Positions 22,218 to 36,849 of a DNA stretch of 64,000 bases are shown here, one piece after another (position 1 is the stretch's first letter; the number at the start of each line of letters is the position of its first letter). Made by a program: the position numbers and the translations under genes. Source of the stretch: Phalacrocorax aristotelis (lineage: Eukaryota > Chordata > Aves > Suliformes > Phalacrocoracidae). The notes under the pieces were generated by a model. It was given only the letters and a program-made list of their open reading frames with translations, ran no database searches and was not told where the DNA came from. The stretch lies in the NCBI RefSeq assembly GCF_949628215.1, contig NC_134280.1, positions 45,286,621-45,350,620 on the forward strand. The letters run 5' to 3'.

Positions 22218-25200
22218 GAGACCGACAAGGTTGATGCATACTGAAAAATCTGTTGTGTTTACACTGCTATTCCCTTTCTAGGTGGTGTGGCCAGGAGTTA
22301 CAGGATCATTTTGAAGTGAGTGATAAAAACAGCTTTGACCAAACAAACAAAGAACCAAACAGAAAAGCAAACTATGCCAATGAATGTTATACCCAATGTT
22401 TTAATCTCTGATATTGCTCCACTGGCTAGAGGGGATTTAAACAAAAAGAGAATTGACTCCTTGTTTTGCTCTATGGGTGTTTGTTTATTAACAAAAAGCT
22501 GTAGGATACTAGTAATAAAATAGACACAGGGTTATAGCTGGTAGTAAATTCTTAATAGTTGCTGTGTTCATTATTTGCCTGTAGATATTCCTATGGATGT
22601 GGAATCACTATTTCCATTTAAGTGCAAAATTCATTGTGATGTTGGCCTATTCTACAGATAGGTTCCTGTCAGTGCTGTGATTCTTCCTTCTTTTTGGGTT
22701 AATGATAAGAAGGATAACTTCATGGTACGATGCTATTTGGCTGGCAGGCTGGCACTGGAAAGCCTGAAGGGCCAAATATTTGCCTTGCTGCCAAGAGATT
22801 TCTCTAGTTCTGCCTCCCGCTTGTTTTAATGAGCCTTTTATAACATCTTGGTGACTGACTGTAAACAGCATTATCTACCTCTGCCCCTGGTGATTTTGGC
22901 ACACCCTGTAAATAGATAGTAATGCTATAGCATCTAAAGGAATAGCCTCTCACAATCTGATTTTGCTGTGACAAAATAATGTCCTCTTTTACAGCAGAAA
23001 AATACATATATACACACTACTTAACTGCAAATCTGTCTTACAAGCAAACAGGTAAAGTGGTGCCATCAGTGTTGAAGTAGGGTGTTGTTACCTCCTTTGC
23101 TGCAATGGGATTTAAATGGGGAAGAGAGGAAGAATGAAAACGTATGCACCTTTCCCGTATGCATCTTTTCCAGCTGGATCATTTTTGTTGTCTGGCATTT
23201 TAGCCTGGAAAGAATGTTTCTCACATTCAGCACAGCCTGAACAAAGACTGCCAGGTGTTTATTTAACGAGGCAGCCATTTGCTGCACTGGGCCTGAAAGC
23301 AAGCATGGTTAAGGGTGCTGGCTGTCCCAAACAGGAGGAATGCTGCGTACGTGTGGTACCAGAGAGGCAGGGATGCTCAGCCCTGGCCCTTTTGAACTCT
23401 GTTAATAGGAGCTGTTTGTCATTGCATTCCAGCGCCTGCCCAGGGTCCTGCCCTTATCCCCCTGAACCTCCTGTATCGCCTGTTTAGCAGTGCTTGTATG
23501 CCCCTGAGCCCCAGCACCCCAAGGGACAGAGGCGCTAAACTGGCCCAGGCAGAAAAACTGATGGAGTTCTTGTGGTAGATGACAATGTCACAAATATAAA
23601 AGTGAACTATTTGGAAATGCTCAGTGCCATCATATCAAGCACCTTCAGCAACATGAGCTGTAAAAGTATCACTTAAGGGCAATATGCCAGAGACCAGAGC
23701 CAGACAGCCCCATGGTTTTCAGCTCCTGAAGCTGTAAATACAGCAGCATCAGGGAGCACCACAAACATATTTTAATTTAAAAGGTGCTGCTTATAAACTG
23801 CATCATAAGAGAAGAAGCAAAAAACCAGTTATGGAAGTGAATGTTCTTAAGCTACATGTGTGATCAACAATATCCATTAGATTCCCCAATGGCTATTCAG
23901 TGGTTGAACTGATTATTTTTCCTTCTATAACCCATTAACATGAAGAAGCTGGAAAAGAGGAGACTGTAGGGAGGAAGGAAAAAAAAAGGGGGGGAGGGCA
24001 GTATACCTGGTCAGAATGAACCACCCTTTTCACAAAGGGCCAGAGACTTGGGAGTTTAAAGACAGGGATCCACAACCCTTGTCCAGTGACAGAAACCAAA
24101 CAACACGACTGCTGTAAAACAGAATGAGAAATGCAGCTCCCATATTGCATTCAGCATCACCTGCGAGAATTGGTCTCCTGCTGTGGCCTCTGTTCAGAGG
24201 AGGGGACTGAGAGGCCAGAGAAATAACTTGTGACTATGTTAAGGAGTTACTTGGTTAAAATATAGACAGTAGCCATATATTGTTCTGCCTCGACCTGCCC
24301 TCAGAGCTGTATCTTCCCAGAGAAATGCTCTAGTTTGATTTTAGGCAATTTGTGCTACAGTAGAAGAGATTAAAAAGTGCACAGGTCATGGATAGTCTCA
24401 GCCCCATTCCTCAGCTGTAATGGGGAGTCGTTGCAGCTGGTGCCTGTAAGAGTAATACTTTCAGTGCACAGTTTCCCCCTCATTTATTGTCCCAAATAGC
24501 CTTGCATGGTAACAGGAACCCTCTTTGCTTTGCAAAGATGTAATACACTAGAAATTTATGGAAAATTCCGTTCAACAGGGCTGGGAAAATTTTCAGGCTC
24601 ATCTATTCTCCCAGGCATTACTGTGCTTTCAACAGCTTGAAAAAAAGTACTTTGTATTTTGCTAGCATTTTTCATCAGTATTATCTGGCAGTAGTGTCCA
24701 AATACACCTTTTTTTCCCCCAGAATGGAGGAGGTGGTAATCTAGGTTCTAGAAATGCAGTCCAAGGTTTGCCCAAATTTTTCTTATATCTGAGATGAGTT
24801 GAGCACAGTGACATTTAGCAGGAACTGGGAGCTAAGGTGGTTGGGATCATGCTTCTTGCACTCTTTTGAAGGTCAGTTCGAAGTCTGATTGAAATGAAGG
24901 GCAGCGCCTTGGCATAATTTTTTATGTGTTTCAAAATTTAACTAGGTCTCAAAATGTATTTGGTTCATTTGCTGAAAGATAAGCATGATGAGTAAATACT
25001 AATACTTGACAGTTTATATTGTTTCTTCTATTGGTAATCAAATTGCACAAGAATAGTAGCAAAGTGAAATAGTGCTTTGTAGTCTTCCAGCATGAGAAGG
25101 CTTTTCTGGTCCTTTAGTGTCCCAGTGTGTTTATTGTCCAGGGCCAGATATTGTTTGTCATGGTTTCTATATTGTTCACACAGTCCAAAGCACAAAAACA

Positions 25201-28200
25201 GATCATGAAGCTCGGCCACTGTGTCTAATGTTACAGCACAACAGGTAAATCACCCCAATTAAAGAATCCCAAACTGTATCAACAGTGTGTCTGCATTGTT
25301 TACAGTAAGTCCCCTCTGCTTGCAGCTTATGTCAGGGGTACAAAGTACTTGGGTGAGTCAACAGAAGATCCTCTGAAAGGTGTCATCAAGAGATGGGTGG
25401 AAGGGGAGAAGTCAGCAATGGAGTCCTATCCTGGCCAAGCATGGGAAATCTATTGGCTTTTTCAGCAAGGTGGCAGCTAAAGAAAGCTGTAAAGGCTTTC
25501 CTGCAGTTGCGAGGAGGTCAGGGAATAGCATCTGGGAATCAGTTTCCTCCCAGATACTGGCTACATCTTAGAAACAAAACTAAGTGAATTTGGATTCAGT
25601 CTTTTTGCCACTCAGTAGTTTCAAGGTGAGGCTGATGTTACTCTGTAAACCATCATCTGTAAGAAGGAATAACTACTTAGTTGACCTAATACCGTCACTG
25701 GAATTAGCTGGTTTCTCAAAAGACAAAGAGATCAAAAACTGCACATAAAAGTAAGAGAAACCAGATTTTTGTGGCAGGAGTGGGAAGTATTTACCTCATT
25801 GACAGTCTGGGGCACTCTCTCTCATCACAGTCAGTCTTAAAGCACAAGGAGAAACAGCAAAGCAAGTCTGTCGGAGCCCCAGGCTACTGCTGGCTTCGCA
25901 GAGGATTGCCACCAGCCTATCAGCTGTACAGTGAGGCTGATGCTACTTAAGCATTTGCTGTAGAGATGGAGGGAAAGGAGGTGCATTTTTGCCGCACAGA
26001 GAGTGAACATGGGTGGTGCATTTGCCAGAGACAATCCTTCCCACCTAGGGGATTAGCACAGGGTTACTCAGTAATTCCCAGCCCAGTGTATTGAAAAGCA
26101 GCGATAGCCACCACAGAACTATTCGTCTCTTAATCCTGCTGTTCATTGTCACTTCAGATTTATTAGAAGCTTTTCCCCCCATGGTATTTAAAAATTAAAA
26201 TGGGACTGGCCTGTAACCCTCTGTCTGCCATGAGACTGAAGCACCTAATCCAGTAGCTGTGTCACAGCCATTACCAGTGCAAGGCCTGGAGGCTTGCAGA
26301 CGGTTCCTCTGCTTCCCTGAACTCTTAGTGACAGCTGAACGTGGAATAAACCCAGTAAGGAAGGGTCTCCAAGATGCCCCTGAGAAGACAGCTCAGACCT
26401 GAAACCTACCCACTACCCAGTTTTCCAGGACAGCTCTCCCAAGTGTCATGAGACATGGAAGCACCCTGGAGCATGGCACTGCAAATCCCATCCCCACACC
26501 ACACATGGCTGCCTGCCCCAGCCCTGGCACCACCAGTCTCCCCCAAAATGGAGTGGTTGACAGCAGCCCAGACTGCACATTTATTTTTCCCCTTGAATCA
26601 AAACAACTTCAAACAGGGGACTTCAGAGAGCCTAAAAGTCTAGCTAGTGCATGTGCTGTTCTGCGGGAGCCTTTGATTATCCTTCAGATATTTTTAGAGC
26701 CCTTTGTGAATGAGCTGTGGCTCAGTTCATGTGGCAACAGCTTTGGAGAAGCAGCCTCTGGCCGCCTCTGCTCACTGCTCTGTGCCACTGCAGAGCTAGT
26801 CCCAGCACCACCCCGATGCCTACACCAGCCCTCCAATTTAAACACCTCGGGGGGCCACCCCCTTAAACACATTGATGTGCTTGGCTGCCCACATTTTCCC
26901 TCCTGCCTCAGGAGAGACAGATAAGGAAGGCAGCCCCCAGGAAGCGCTGCAAATCCCCTCTGGTTATGCCTGCAAGCCCTCAGCATTGCAGACACCACAG
27001 TCCTCCTGTTTCCAGGAAGAAACAACATATTGGGGTTTTTTACTAATCATTTTAATTGCCAGCTGCAAACAACAGCCATCTCCATGGAGCATGTCCAGGA
27101 CACCAGCAGAGCAGGGGAAGAGCATTCCAGGCTTTAATACTATGACAACAATCATGGAGGAATTTTTTAATTTCCTTTTCACTCATAGCAACATGAGAAT
27201 CAGTGGCACTAAAAACGAAGAGCACCTTTATTCCTAGATCAGAAAATTTGTGCAAGTTTCCCTTCCTGACACTGGCTCAATCGTGCATTTGCTTGAAGGG
27301 ATCTTGCTTTTAAATCCTTGGTTTGAAGTTACCAGCAAGGAGGCTGATACTGCCAATGGTGGCAGTCAAGTGTCCACAGCACAAAACCACTTCTAGGAAA
27401 TTAATTACAAATCAGCAATGCATTTCACAGGACACTCTTACCCTTTACACATGGTTTAGCTGCTGAAAGTGAAGCATTGTCCTGCTTTGTGTGCTGCTAA
27501 TTGACTGGCAAAGGCAAAACCTCAGAGATGAGGTTTCCACTGCTGGTTGCTGGGTGCCCAGCAAACCTGGAGCCCATTAAGTTGGAGCTAAGCCCTGACA
27601 ACCAGCAGGATGTTGCTGGACTTGCTTGCTGCTCAAAAATAAGCTGTTTTAAATCACTACAGTCAAAGCTGCCAGAAAATGGCAAACTGTAATACTTGGA
27701 CTGCTCGATGACTTCAAGGAAGTCACTAAAAGCAACATTTTCTATTGGATCACTAATTCTGGGCTGGTTTCACTTCTCAGTCTGGAAATTGCCTCTTGCT
27801 TCCAGCCCCTGTCCCTGGTTAGAATTGTGGGACCTTCACTCTGAAAGCAAAGCTTCTGCATAGCCTATCACCCATGGGGATGGACGCACACACATGTAAA
27901 CTTCCCCCAGGCCCAGAGCTCTGTAAGCCCAAACCTCCTTCAAGGCCAGAATTTCCACCCAAGTTTTCTATCCTTTGGGAGGAACTGCAAGCTGCGTAGC
28001 ACTGGCACCTTGCAACCAAAACAGCCACCAGTGGGACACAGCTGGGCATCAGGCTGAAGTCCAAAACTATGAGCATCCATATGACAGTTGAGCCTCAAAG
28101 GGGGAGCAAAAACCTTTTTATACTTATGCATCCATTGCATTAAACATTTCATAAAGGGCTAAACTGCTTGCTCGCTTATTTAACACTGGCTTATCTGCTG

Positions 28201-29549
28201 GTATCCATTCCCAGGTACCCATACCCAGGATCATCTGGAAAACCAAGATCCCTTCAGACCTGGTTAAATTAAAGAGCCAGTCCTGTTTATGAGAGCTTTG
28301 ACCTCTAACTGAAGCTCAGCAACACCATCAGTATCAACACTCGCAGTATGCAGAGCCACATATGGGACCTATACGGTCGGCTGCACAGCTTCCTCCTGTG
28401 TTTTCTGGTTCCCTCCACTAACACACAGACACATTTACAGCTGAGCAAGCAACTGTTTGAGCTGGAAGGGTTTGGTTTTTTTCTGCCTGTGTTTCTCTGT
28501 AGCTGCAGATGGCACCCTGTACCAGGGTTGGCCTAAACCTTTGTAAGGTCCTCCCTGCTTGCACTGCTGTGCAAACCTGAACCACAGCAAAGGAAGGCCA
28601 GCCCATAGTCCCTGCTGTGCCTTCGCTGTGAGGCATCTCTCCAGCAGCAGCCACACTGAGTCCAAGGAGGTAATGTTTTCAGCTTTGGTAGCTGTTTGGC
28701 CGGACAACACAACTCATAGCCCAGTGCTAATCCACAGACACTCATACTTGTTTCAGCGGTTGGGACTCTCACCCACGCTGGTTTAGGAGATGAAAGAACC
28801 TTCATGTACAATATTACCCTTATTTCATTGAACTGTTTTAAAAGTTGCACCTTTAGTTAATCCACTGTGGACACAGCCTCAAACAAAATTTTCATGTCGA
28901 AGAAGAATTCAAAGTTAAACAAGACCTTTCTTTTTAAGGGTAGAACAAGTCCAGCTTCCCTTGGCTTTGGAGCACACAGAGCTCAGGAAAAGCCTCTCCA
29001 TGCTCCAAACTAAACTAGGCACACACGCAAGGTTTTGTCAATGTGCATTACAAGCACAGCCCACCACAGCAATGCCAACGATATCACCGCTGTACCCAAC
29101 TAGAAATGGAGTGCAGAAGCTGCAAGGGCACCCACTCCGCACCCTTACCTGCCCGTGGCATGTGCTGACAGGTGCGCTGGTGATGATCCAGGGCAGCCAT
29201 GGCTGCTGGGAGGCGGCAGCTCCTGCTCTGCGCCACTGCAGCCTTGGCACACCACCAGTAAAACTCAGCCCATGGTGAAATGATGCAGCTCCACTGCAGG
29301 ACATGCTGGACCTGATCACCATAGGAGGAAGTTGAGGGGCTGCGGTTACACCCAGGACACAGAGAAGTGAGTCACCTAGAAGGGAGCTGCAACTGACCCT
29401 TCTGGATGAATTAGCACTGGACCAGCTCCTTACAGTTGTGGGCTGGGGAAGAGGGAGTGCATCAGCTTAGATGCCCTTGCTCTGAGAAAATTACATTAAT
29501 CTCCAAGAACAATGTAAATAATTAGCAACCCAACTAGATAAATTTAAAT
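22218..29549. other. Intergenic sequence, no feature recognised
   Basis: About 7.3 kb with no exon, LINE or LTR that I can support. There are short purine runs (for example 23960-24000). Open frames here, including one of 158 codons at 26448-26924, lack domain character. Conserved non-coding elements could be hidden here but cannot be judged from a single sequence. Confidence 0.45.
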
Positions 29550-29550
29550 G

Positions 29551-29557
29551 TTTTTAT
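29551..29557 (-). terminator. Candidate distal polyadenylation signal of PRDM11
   Basis: On the minus strand AATAAA lies in an AT-rich context about 7.3 kb downstream of the PRDM11 stop. Much of 29550-36849 is AT-rich and free of interspersed repeats, which would suit a long 3' UTR. This is weak, motif-only evidence. Other AATAAA hexamers on the minus strand (for example near 31817) compete. Confidence 0.25.
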
Positions 29558-32500
29558 TAACAATCATTTTACATTACAAGGATATGACAAAAGGAAGGTT
29601 CTCGTGTACATACTATGATATATCAACATAGCTCTATTCGTATCCAGTGTCCTAGGTCCTTTCACACAGGTACTATAAAGCATAGTCTGTAAAGTAATAA
29701 CATTTTAATGTTCTCCAAAAGAGTGATATTAACATATTAATACATATGTAGTAATAGATGTCTAGATATTTTTCTCTCGTTTCGCGTGCGCATGTGTGTG
29801 TATGGTGGGCGGGTAGGTGCATAAGAGATCGCTTGAAACAGTTCAGCAGGGCTGTGCTTGGATGTGGATATGGTGTGAGACAAAACCTCCTGTTTTCTGG
29901 AAGTAAAAATGCATTTTTGCCAACAGTTGGGTGAGGATGCCATAACTGGCAGAAAACTCCATAGGCCTCCTATAGAATTTGGGACATCACAGCATATGAG
30001 ACATGGTTCCCCCACATAGCCCAGCGAGCTTATTCAACATGAGGTGCAGTGCATGGGAGCTCCTCACCGGGCAGCAGTACTGCTGGCATGAGCAGCAAGG
30101 CCACGGGCTAAGCCTACGTGAGTGATAGTGGCAACCAAAGGAGGGGGCTGGGAGTGAAGAAAGAGTCTCTGAGGTTCATGAAGAACACACGCCAGGAAGC
30201 TCCCCGCCAGTGCTGTGTGGCCGAGGGGCTGCAGTGGAGTGGGGAGCCACTGGCAGGTGGGTTGTGGCTGAGGTGGATAACCAGTTGTGTGGAGGAGAGG
30301 CACCTGTGAGAGGGTGCTGAGGTGTGTGACAGGGCTTGGGGGGAGCTTGCACAGCATCTGCTCATGCAATACCAGTGTAATGAGTCATTTGGCCCTCAGA
30401 ATCACAACTCAACCTCCTCCTAACCCAAACCAACAATTAAAACAAACAACAAGGACTGCAGTGGTTGCCAGGCCCAGCGTGGAGCTGCAAAGCCAGACCA
30501 TCATGCCTCCCCTTCAACCTTCATGGGGAAGCAGCATGGTGACTTACCACCCGCTGCCAGCCCAGTCAGAGGTGCCTCTTGAGTCCCCCCAGGTGCCAGC
30601 CAAGCACTTCACCCCGCAGCAGGGCCAGTGTCCTACAAGTGGCTGTGCGAAGGGAGGGATGGAGGGATGAGACAGCTGTTCATCCTGCAGGCACTGGCAG
30701 ACATTTAGGGAAGGCTGATCCATTGCCTGTATCCACCCCCAGTCCTGGCATGGAAATGCCTGTCATGTCTTTGCATCAGCAGGGCAAAAGCGTTGCACGC
30801 TTCAGTCTGGCTATGTCTTGGGGCTCAAAGGCACACATGCGCCACTGACCATGTCTTCCACACAATCACACTATTCCCTTTCCTTCAGAAAAACCACCCG
30901 TGCCCCCGACCAGGCAGGCTGCTCGCCAGCCAAGGAGCAGCTGCAAGACCTGAGGGAGCCGAGCAGCTCCTGCAGCAGAGCAGTGGCCAGCCTGACCAGA
31001 CAGAGCTGCACGTGCCTCCCCAGTTGGTCTTGCGCGTTCCCACATTCCCATCCTTATGGCTCCAAATTTGTGGTCCCTTCTCATTCATGCTGCTCCAGCT
31101 TCATACACCATCCTTGCCACCTCCAACTGTGCAGCAGCGACCCTCCCTCCACTCAGTAACGCCTTTGCCCTCCTGCTGCCTTTATGCCAGCGCCTTGGCT
31201 GTGTCACTGATCAACGCCCTCGAGTGAACCCACACTCTCAGTGGGTGCTGTGTGAACAGCTGTCGGCGCAGTGTCTCCATGGCAGTGTGCTGGCAACTGC
31301 TGAGGAACAGCATCTCCCTGGCAGCATACTGGCAACTGCTGAGGAACACCGGGTGGAACAGCAGAAAGCCACATTTTCACGGCATCGGTACCCACAGCTG
31401 CCAACTGCATCCATGCAGAGAGAGAAAAGTGCATATGAGGGTGGGATATGTATCTGTCCAAGTGTGAACACACAGGACCTCAGCCAGAGGCTTACTCAGG
31501 AGAAGACAAGGACACTCAAGCATTTTCCCCCACCACGTCATTCCCCTATTACACAAACCTTATTTAGCACTTGGTTAACATGCCAGCAAGGAAATCCCTT
31601 GCCCTAACCACAGCAAAGTCCCTCTCCATAGAGTGCTATACACATAAATGTAGGCCCCAGTGTATAGCTAAAGCTATCCCAAAGTCCAAAGTCTTCAGTG
31701 TTACATGCCTTGTGACAGAACACAGGGCCAGCCTTACACAAGGGTGGTTGAGTCTATCTCTGTATTATATCTTTATATCTATCGAAAACATAGAAATATA
31801 TAAATATATAGGATTTTATTTATAGATATATAAGCACATTAATCTTTTGTACTGTGTGTATATGTACTGGGATGTGCGTATATACAATATATAGACAATA
31901 TGCATATGTACTGTATACATACACTAGCTTACATGCACACACATCATGAGTCTCCAAGGGAGACAGAATTGCATAGGCATTACTGCATTGAATACAATGG
32001 CTGGGGGAGCAACGTACCATTTCTCTGCTTTTAAGACCTCTTTCGACAGGGTTGAGAGGGGAATCTGCAAAAGCAGAGGCTGTTGCTGCTTATTTGCAAG
32101 ATGGCTGTCTAGGTTGTGTTACCCACTAGTCAAATAAACAGCAATCCTCATGAGACAAGAAAGAAAGGGGACCCTGAAGACCCCGCGGGCCACCTGTTTG
32201 AGTTTGTGCTGTGAGAGAGAGATGGACCAAGCCTGAATTACGTCTGAGGAGTCCTATAGCAAAAGCGCGACCAGCACAGGGGACATCGCCACGGTCAGCT
32301 CGAGACCCGAGGCAGATGACACACTGGGACCCTGCCCACCGTGTCCCCTCGCAACCCCCTGTGGCTCCTGTGTGCTTTTGCTGGTATGGGAAGAGCTTTG
32401 GTCTCTTGTGAGGATTATCCCTGCTGAGTTCGGTCTCGTGGCCAGAGGGCCTGGACCTCTGTGGCCACTGGCGAGCTCTGCAGAAGGACATGTCTGCATG

Positions 32501-35500
32501 TGCTTCACAGATTTCTGCTTCACAGCAGGGTAAAAGAGGCAAGGAGCCCAGCCAAATGTGGGGAAGGGAAATTGGCAACCAAAAAGCCCATGGGCTAGAA
32601 ATACAAACCCGAGAGTCTGGAGAAGTGTGCATTATTCACAGTCAAGATGCCATAGTTAAGACACTGGGAGGAAGGAGAGAATAAAGAGCTCATTTGAGAA
32701 GAATGAGCTCTCTTTGCAGCCGAAGCAGTTCAAGATGCTGCGAGCAATGCTTGCTGCGATCAAGTTCCTCTTGCTCACTCAGCACAGCAGGAAAGGCATC
32801 AATTAAACCCGACGCATGGCGATGTCTGAGCCAAGGAGGCCTCTCTCTGAGCCATGCTGAGCCCTCCCCATGCCTGCTGCTGCCCCTCAGCAAGGCCCTG
32901 AGGTTTGCAAACAGGGCACAGAAATGCACTTGCTCAGGGGAAAGGATGGGCAGGCGGGGCACAGGGCAGCCTGGGACACTTTGCATTGGTATTCCTCCCT
33001 CCTCCCTATCTTGCTCATGCTGGCAGTCACGTTTCCATCCATAGACTATCCATGGGAGTAACAGCTACAGATCTGTAATAGGTGGGTAAATCCAGAGGGA
33101 AAGCTTACAAAGCATCTGCATTTGTCTAGGACAAAGGCCAGGTTTATTTTCTGACATGGGGACAATGGGGAATTGTTTGTGCTGGGGGAGCTGGGCTGGG
33201 CCAGGCTGACTGCTCTGCCAAGTGCTTGTTTCTCCCCGTCACCAATGCAAGGGGTCTCTGACCTTTCCCATCATGGGTACCCACAACATCCTGTGCCAGG
33301 GAATCATGCCTCCTACTGACACCACTCATCCCTGCACACAAAGTTATCTGCAAAAGAAACAAGTGCTTTCCCTTAGCCAGCTGGCTACCTGGCAGTTGCT
33401 GCATGTTTCGCTCTGCCATTAGGAATACGAGTAGCTAGTGAAAGATGTCACTGATGAGAGTGGGATTTGCAAACGAACCAAAGGAAAGGAGAAATGAATT
33501 AGAGGAATAATTTCTGAACAAGCCTCGGGCAGCTCTTACCTCGCTGACAGGGCAAGGCACCATTTTCTCCCCAGTGGCGTAAGAGGCTCAGAGCAGGAGC
33601 TGTAAACAGGCCTCTCAGATGGCTCAGCACAAGCCCTGGGAGAGTGCTTCTGTCTGCAAAGGTGCCTGGAGACTGTCCACAAGTGTCCCTTCCCTCCACA
33701 TAGACCAGGCACTTTGATGGGCCTCTGTGACATGGAAAGCCACATGCCAAGGAGCTCGCACTGCTGCAGAGAGGCAGGTGATGTTTTTCCCCCACAAAGA
33801 GCTATGGAGTTGAGCAAAGGGAAGAGAAAATAAAAGAAAAGGGGAGGAGGGAAACTGTCTTTACAGCCTCTCCAACAGCAACAGCACCTTGCATCAAATA
33901 TCTTTGTTACTTTTGCTTCTGCTGCTGTGTGCATACTCAACAAGGAAGACTCTCCCCCACCTGCCCATTCCCCTTTGGTGCATCAATTTACTTTTTGTCT
34001 CCTCTCTACATTCATCTTGCCCGTCTTCAGGTCAGAGACTAATGGAGCAGCAATTCTTTAATCTTTTTAATTTTTTTTCCTTTTTACATCTCAAATTTTA
34101 ACTAAGGAAGGAGCCTGTCATCTCCCCGGCAGGGAGCAGCTCCGTGAGCTTTGTGGCAGCACCCTGAGCAGAGCTGACTCACCAGGCCTGGAAGGCTACA
34201 AGCACCTTGTGTAGGGAGATCTCTATTTTATGGTCAGGCAAACAACTGCCAAAGTCTGCACAGCTGGTGGAGGGTTTTCAGTTTAATTTTAACTCCCCTA
34301 GATGAATGGGTCAATTCAGTCACATCATTTGTTGGGAAAGACAGGAAAAAATGCAAACAAAATTTTTTTACTCGCTAGGTGTTGCATATGCAACTGATGC
34401 CCCTGCGCTGTCATGGCACGATGCCTTGACCTAGCTCGTGACATTTCCATGAGTACCGCAGGGAGAAGCGCTCGGCACCTACATCCCCACCAGCAGTTTG
34501 GCAGCAGGTGGCTGGCACTGGCGCAGGTGCCCTCTCTTCCCCGAGCCAGCCCACAGGCTGCACACACCATCTGAGGTAAGGCAGAGGGGATAGGGAGTAA
34601 GTGCAACAGAGTATGCTGTCTGCCCAGCCCTTGCCATTACATTCGTGGGGTCTGCTCTACTACCCTTGGACGGTCTGGCCGAAGAGCCCCCTTTTACAGC
34701 AAAGGACGCAAGGATTGGCCACTGCTAGTGCTTCGGGCAGGCTCAGTCCCTCCTCAGTCCCATAGGGATGGAGGGGAAACACTTCCAAAACTCTGACCTA
34801 CACAGGTCTAGCTGTTCTTGTGGGGTCTGAAAGCTGAACCAGTACGTAGCAGCTTGGCTGCGCACCTCTGCCCAGCATAGTTCGGCTCAGGGCAAAGGGG
34901 TTAGCAGGAGGTGAGCAAGACCTGGGTAGAAGTCCGTGTTTTCCCGGGGAAGACAGTGCGTGAACCCTGGCAGTGAAAGTGACTCCAAGAAAGATTGGTT
35001 CCAAACATGCTACATCTCCATTGAAAACAAACAAAAAGGTTTAAAAAATAAAATAATATTATATATATATATTTATATAAATGAAAAGCTATCAACTAGC
35101 AGCAACGGTTCTAGAGATATCTTAGCACCAAGACCAAGGGCAGGGGTGTAACAGGAGAAAGGAAAGGTTCAGTCTTGCTGATACCACCATCATGTTTCCA
35201 AACAACACAGCTTGGCACAAAGCTCATCCCTCTGGGAAGGGAGAACATGTTGGCTTGGACACCTTCTGGACAACAGGTTCTCACTCCCACGATGGTCTGG
35301 TCAGGTTGGTGCTGTCCATGCCACATCAGTGGGGCAAGGCACTAGCATCTGTGGAGTTTTTTGCACCTTTTTTGTTTGTGTTTTTTTCCTTTTTTATTCT
35401 TTTCTAACCTGAAGTGATATTGTGTGAATGCCTGGAGCTCATTTACTTTAAAAGAATAAAACAAAGAAGAATCCGAAGCCCACAGAAAAATCTCTTTGTG

Positions 35501-35757
35501 ATGGAAGCTGCAAGTCCCCCATTCACAATTCATCTGGACTCAGCATCCCTTCAAGAAAGGAAAAAATATTTTGCAAGAAGAAGCAGAGCACCCCTTCTTC
35601 CTGCTGTCATCACTCTGCTGTGATGTGGAACATATTACCTTGGTCACAAGAGAATACATGAACCTTTGTAGGACGTCATGACATGAATATAATCCAAGAT
35701 AATCTTGCATTGATAGCTCCTGCCACCAAACCGTAGCAGGTTTTCTTTCAGTCATTC

Positions 35758-35793
35758 CAAACAAAACAAAACAAAATAAAACAAAACAAAAAC
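35758..35793. repeat. AAAAC short tandem repeat
   Basis: Repeated AAAAC units with one T interruption (AAACAAAACAAAACAAAATA). Confidence 0.85.
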
Positions 35794-35940
35794 CCCACAA
35801 CAATCTAGGATTATAAAGACATAGTATAAATAATGTAAATTAGAATAAAATTTTTTAAGCCTTTGAATCTTCTGCCCAGAGATGGCTTTTGACTCATTGG
35901 CTGTCTAGTTTCCACAGCAGCCCTGGTTTTGAATGAATAG

Positions 35941-35941
35941 T

Positions 35942-35974
<33 letters not shown>
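35941..35974. repeat. TG then TA microsatellite
   Basis: A (TG)n run directly followed by a (TA)n run. Confidence 0.9.
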
Positions 35975-36849
35975 TTATCTCCTACAATATAAAAATATAA
36001 ATGCAAAAATTTCCCCCTGCCTTCTCTATTTTGTTATTTTATAGTCTGCACATGACATCATGTTATAATATATGCATGATAGACTGGTACTACTGTTATC
36101 ATAAAAGATGCTGAAAGCCAAGTATTACTCTACAGCCCAAAAGTAGGGAGAACTGAGAAAGGGGCTTCACAGTTTGGTGGAGGCATTTGTTTCTAAATAA
36201 GAAGAAAAACCCAAAATCATGCTCCCAGCCTTCCCCTCCTGCCAGTAATCATTTGAGTGAAAAAAGCTCCCACTCCAGCGAAGAGAACTGGGTGGAGCTG
36301 GAGAGCTGGGGGCAACATAAATGCACGGGATGCTCTGTTGGAAATCAGAAATCTGACAGTTGTCAACAAAAGGCTCAAATGGCTCAATAACTGGACTGAA
36401 TAACGGAAAGAGAGGCAGAGATTAAAATTGTGGAGAAAAAAACAACCAATCCCAAACCAAAACAACACAGAAAACAGCCCAACAAACCGACAACACACAT
36501 ACAAAGGAAACCACCAGGAGCATGAGGTTAACAAAGACCCGTCGTCTAGCTTATCAATCATTAGGTTTGAACATGTAGAGTATGGCCCCAGCACATACTT
36601 CTAAAGAATGAAATGTTGCCACCTACACTGCAGCTGCCATGGTTGGAGACACCAGTAAATGTCTAAACATTGTCTCAAATCTTTAAAATTCTGCTTAGCT
36701 TCTATCAGACGCACATCGTCTTAACATTTACATTTTCAGTGTGGGTTTCTCCTTAATATATATAATATATATATTTATATAATATATCAAAGTTTAGAGT
36801 ATAGATTTAAAAAATTATTCAACAGCTTTCTGATCTGAGGCATTCCTTC

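Larger units (their letters stand above)
29558..36849 (-). other. PRDM11 3' flank, possible long 3' UTR
   Basis: Non-coding sequence downstream of the PRDM11 stop codon, on its sense (minus) strand. It contains AT-rich blocks (31740-31930, 35040-35090, 35940-36100, 36750-36810), an AAAAC repeat (about 35758-35793) and a TG/TA microsatellite (about 35941-35974). The 30.0-34.7 kb stretch is more GC-rich and has several chance open frames without domains. I recognise no interspersed repeat. Confidence 0.4.

Noticed and set aside
31056..31607. 183-codon plus-strand open frame in a GC-rich block (others at 30287-30670, 30793-31227 and 32126-32632)
   Set aside because: Several overlapping frames on both strands are open together, as expected from GC-rich sequence with few stop codons. 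None has domain-like sequence.
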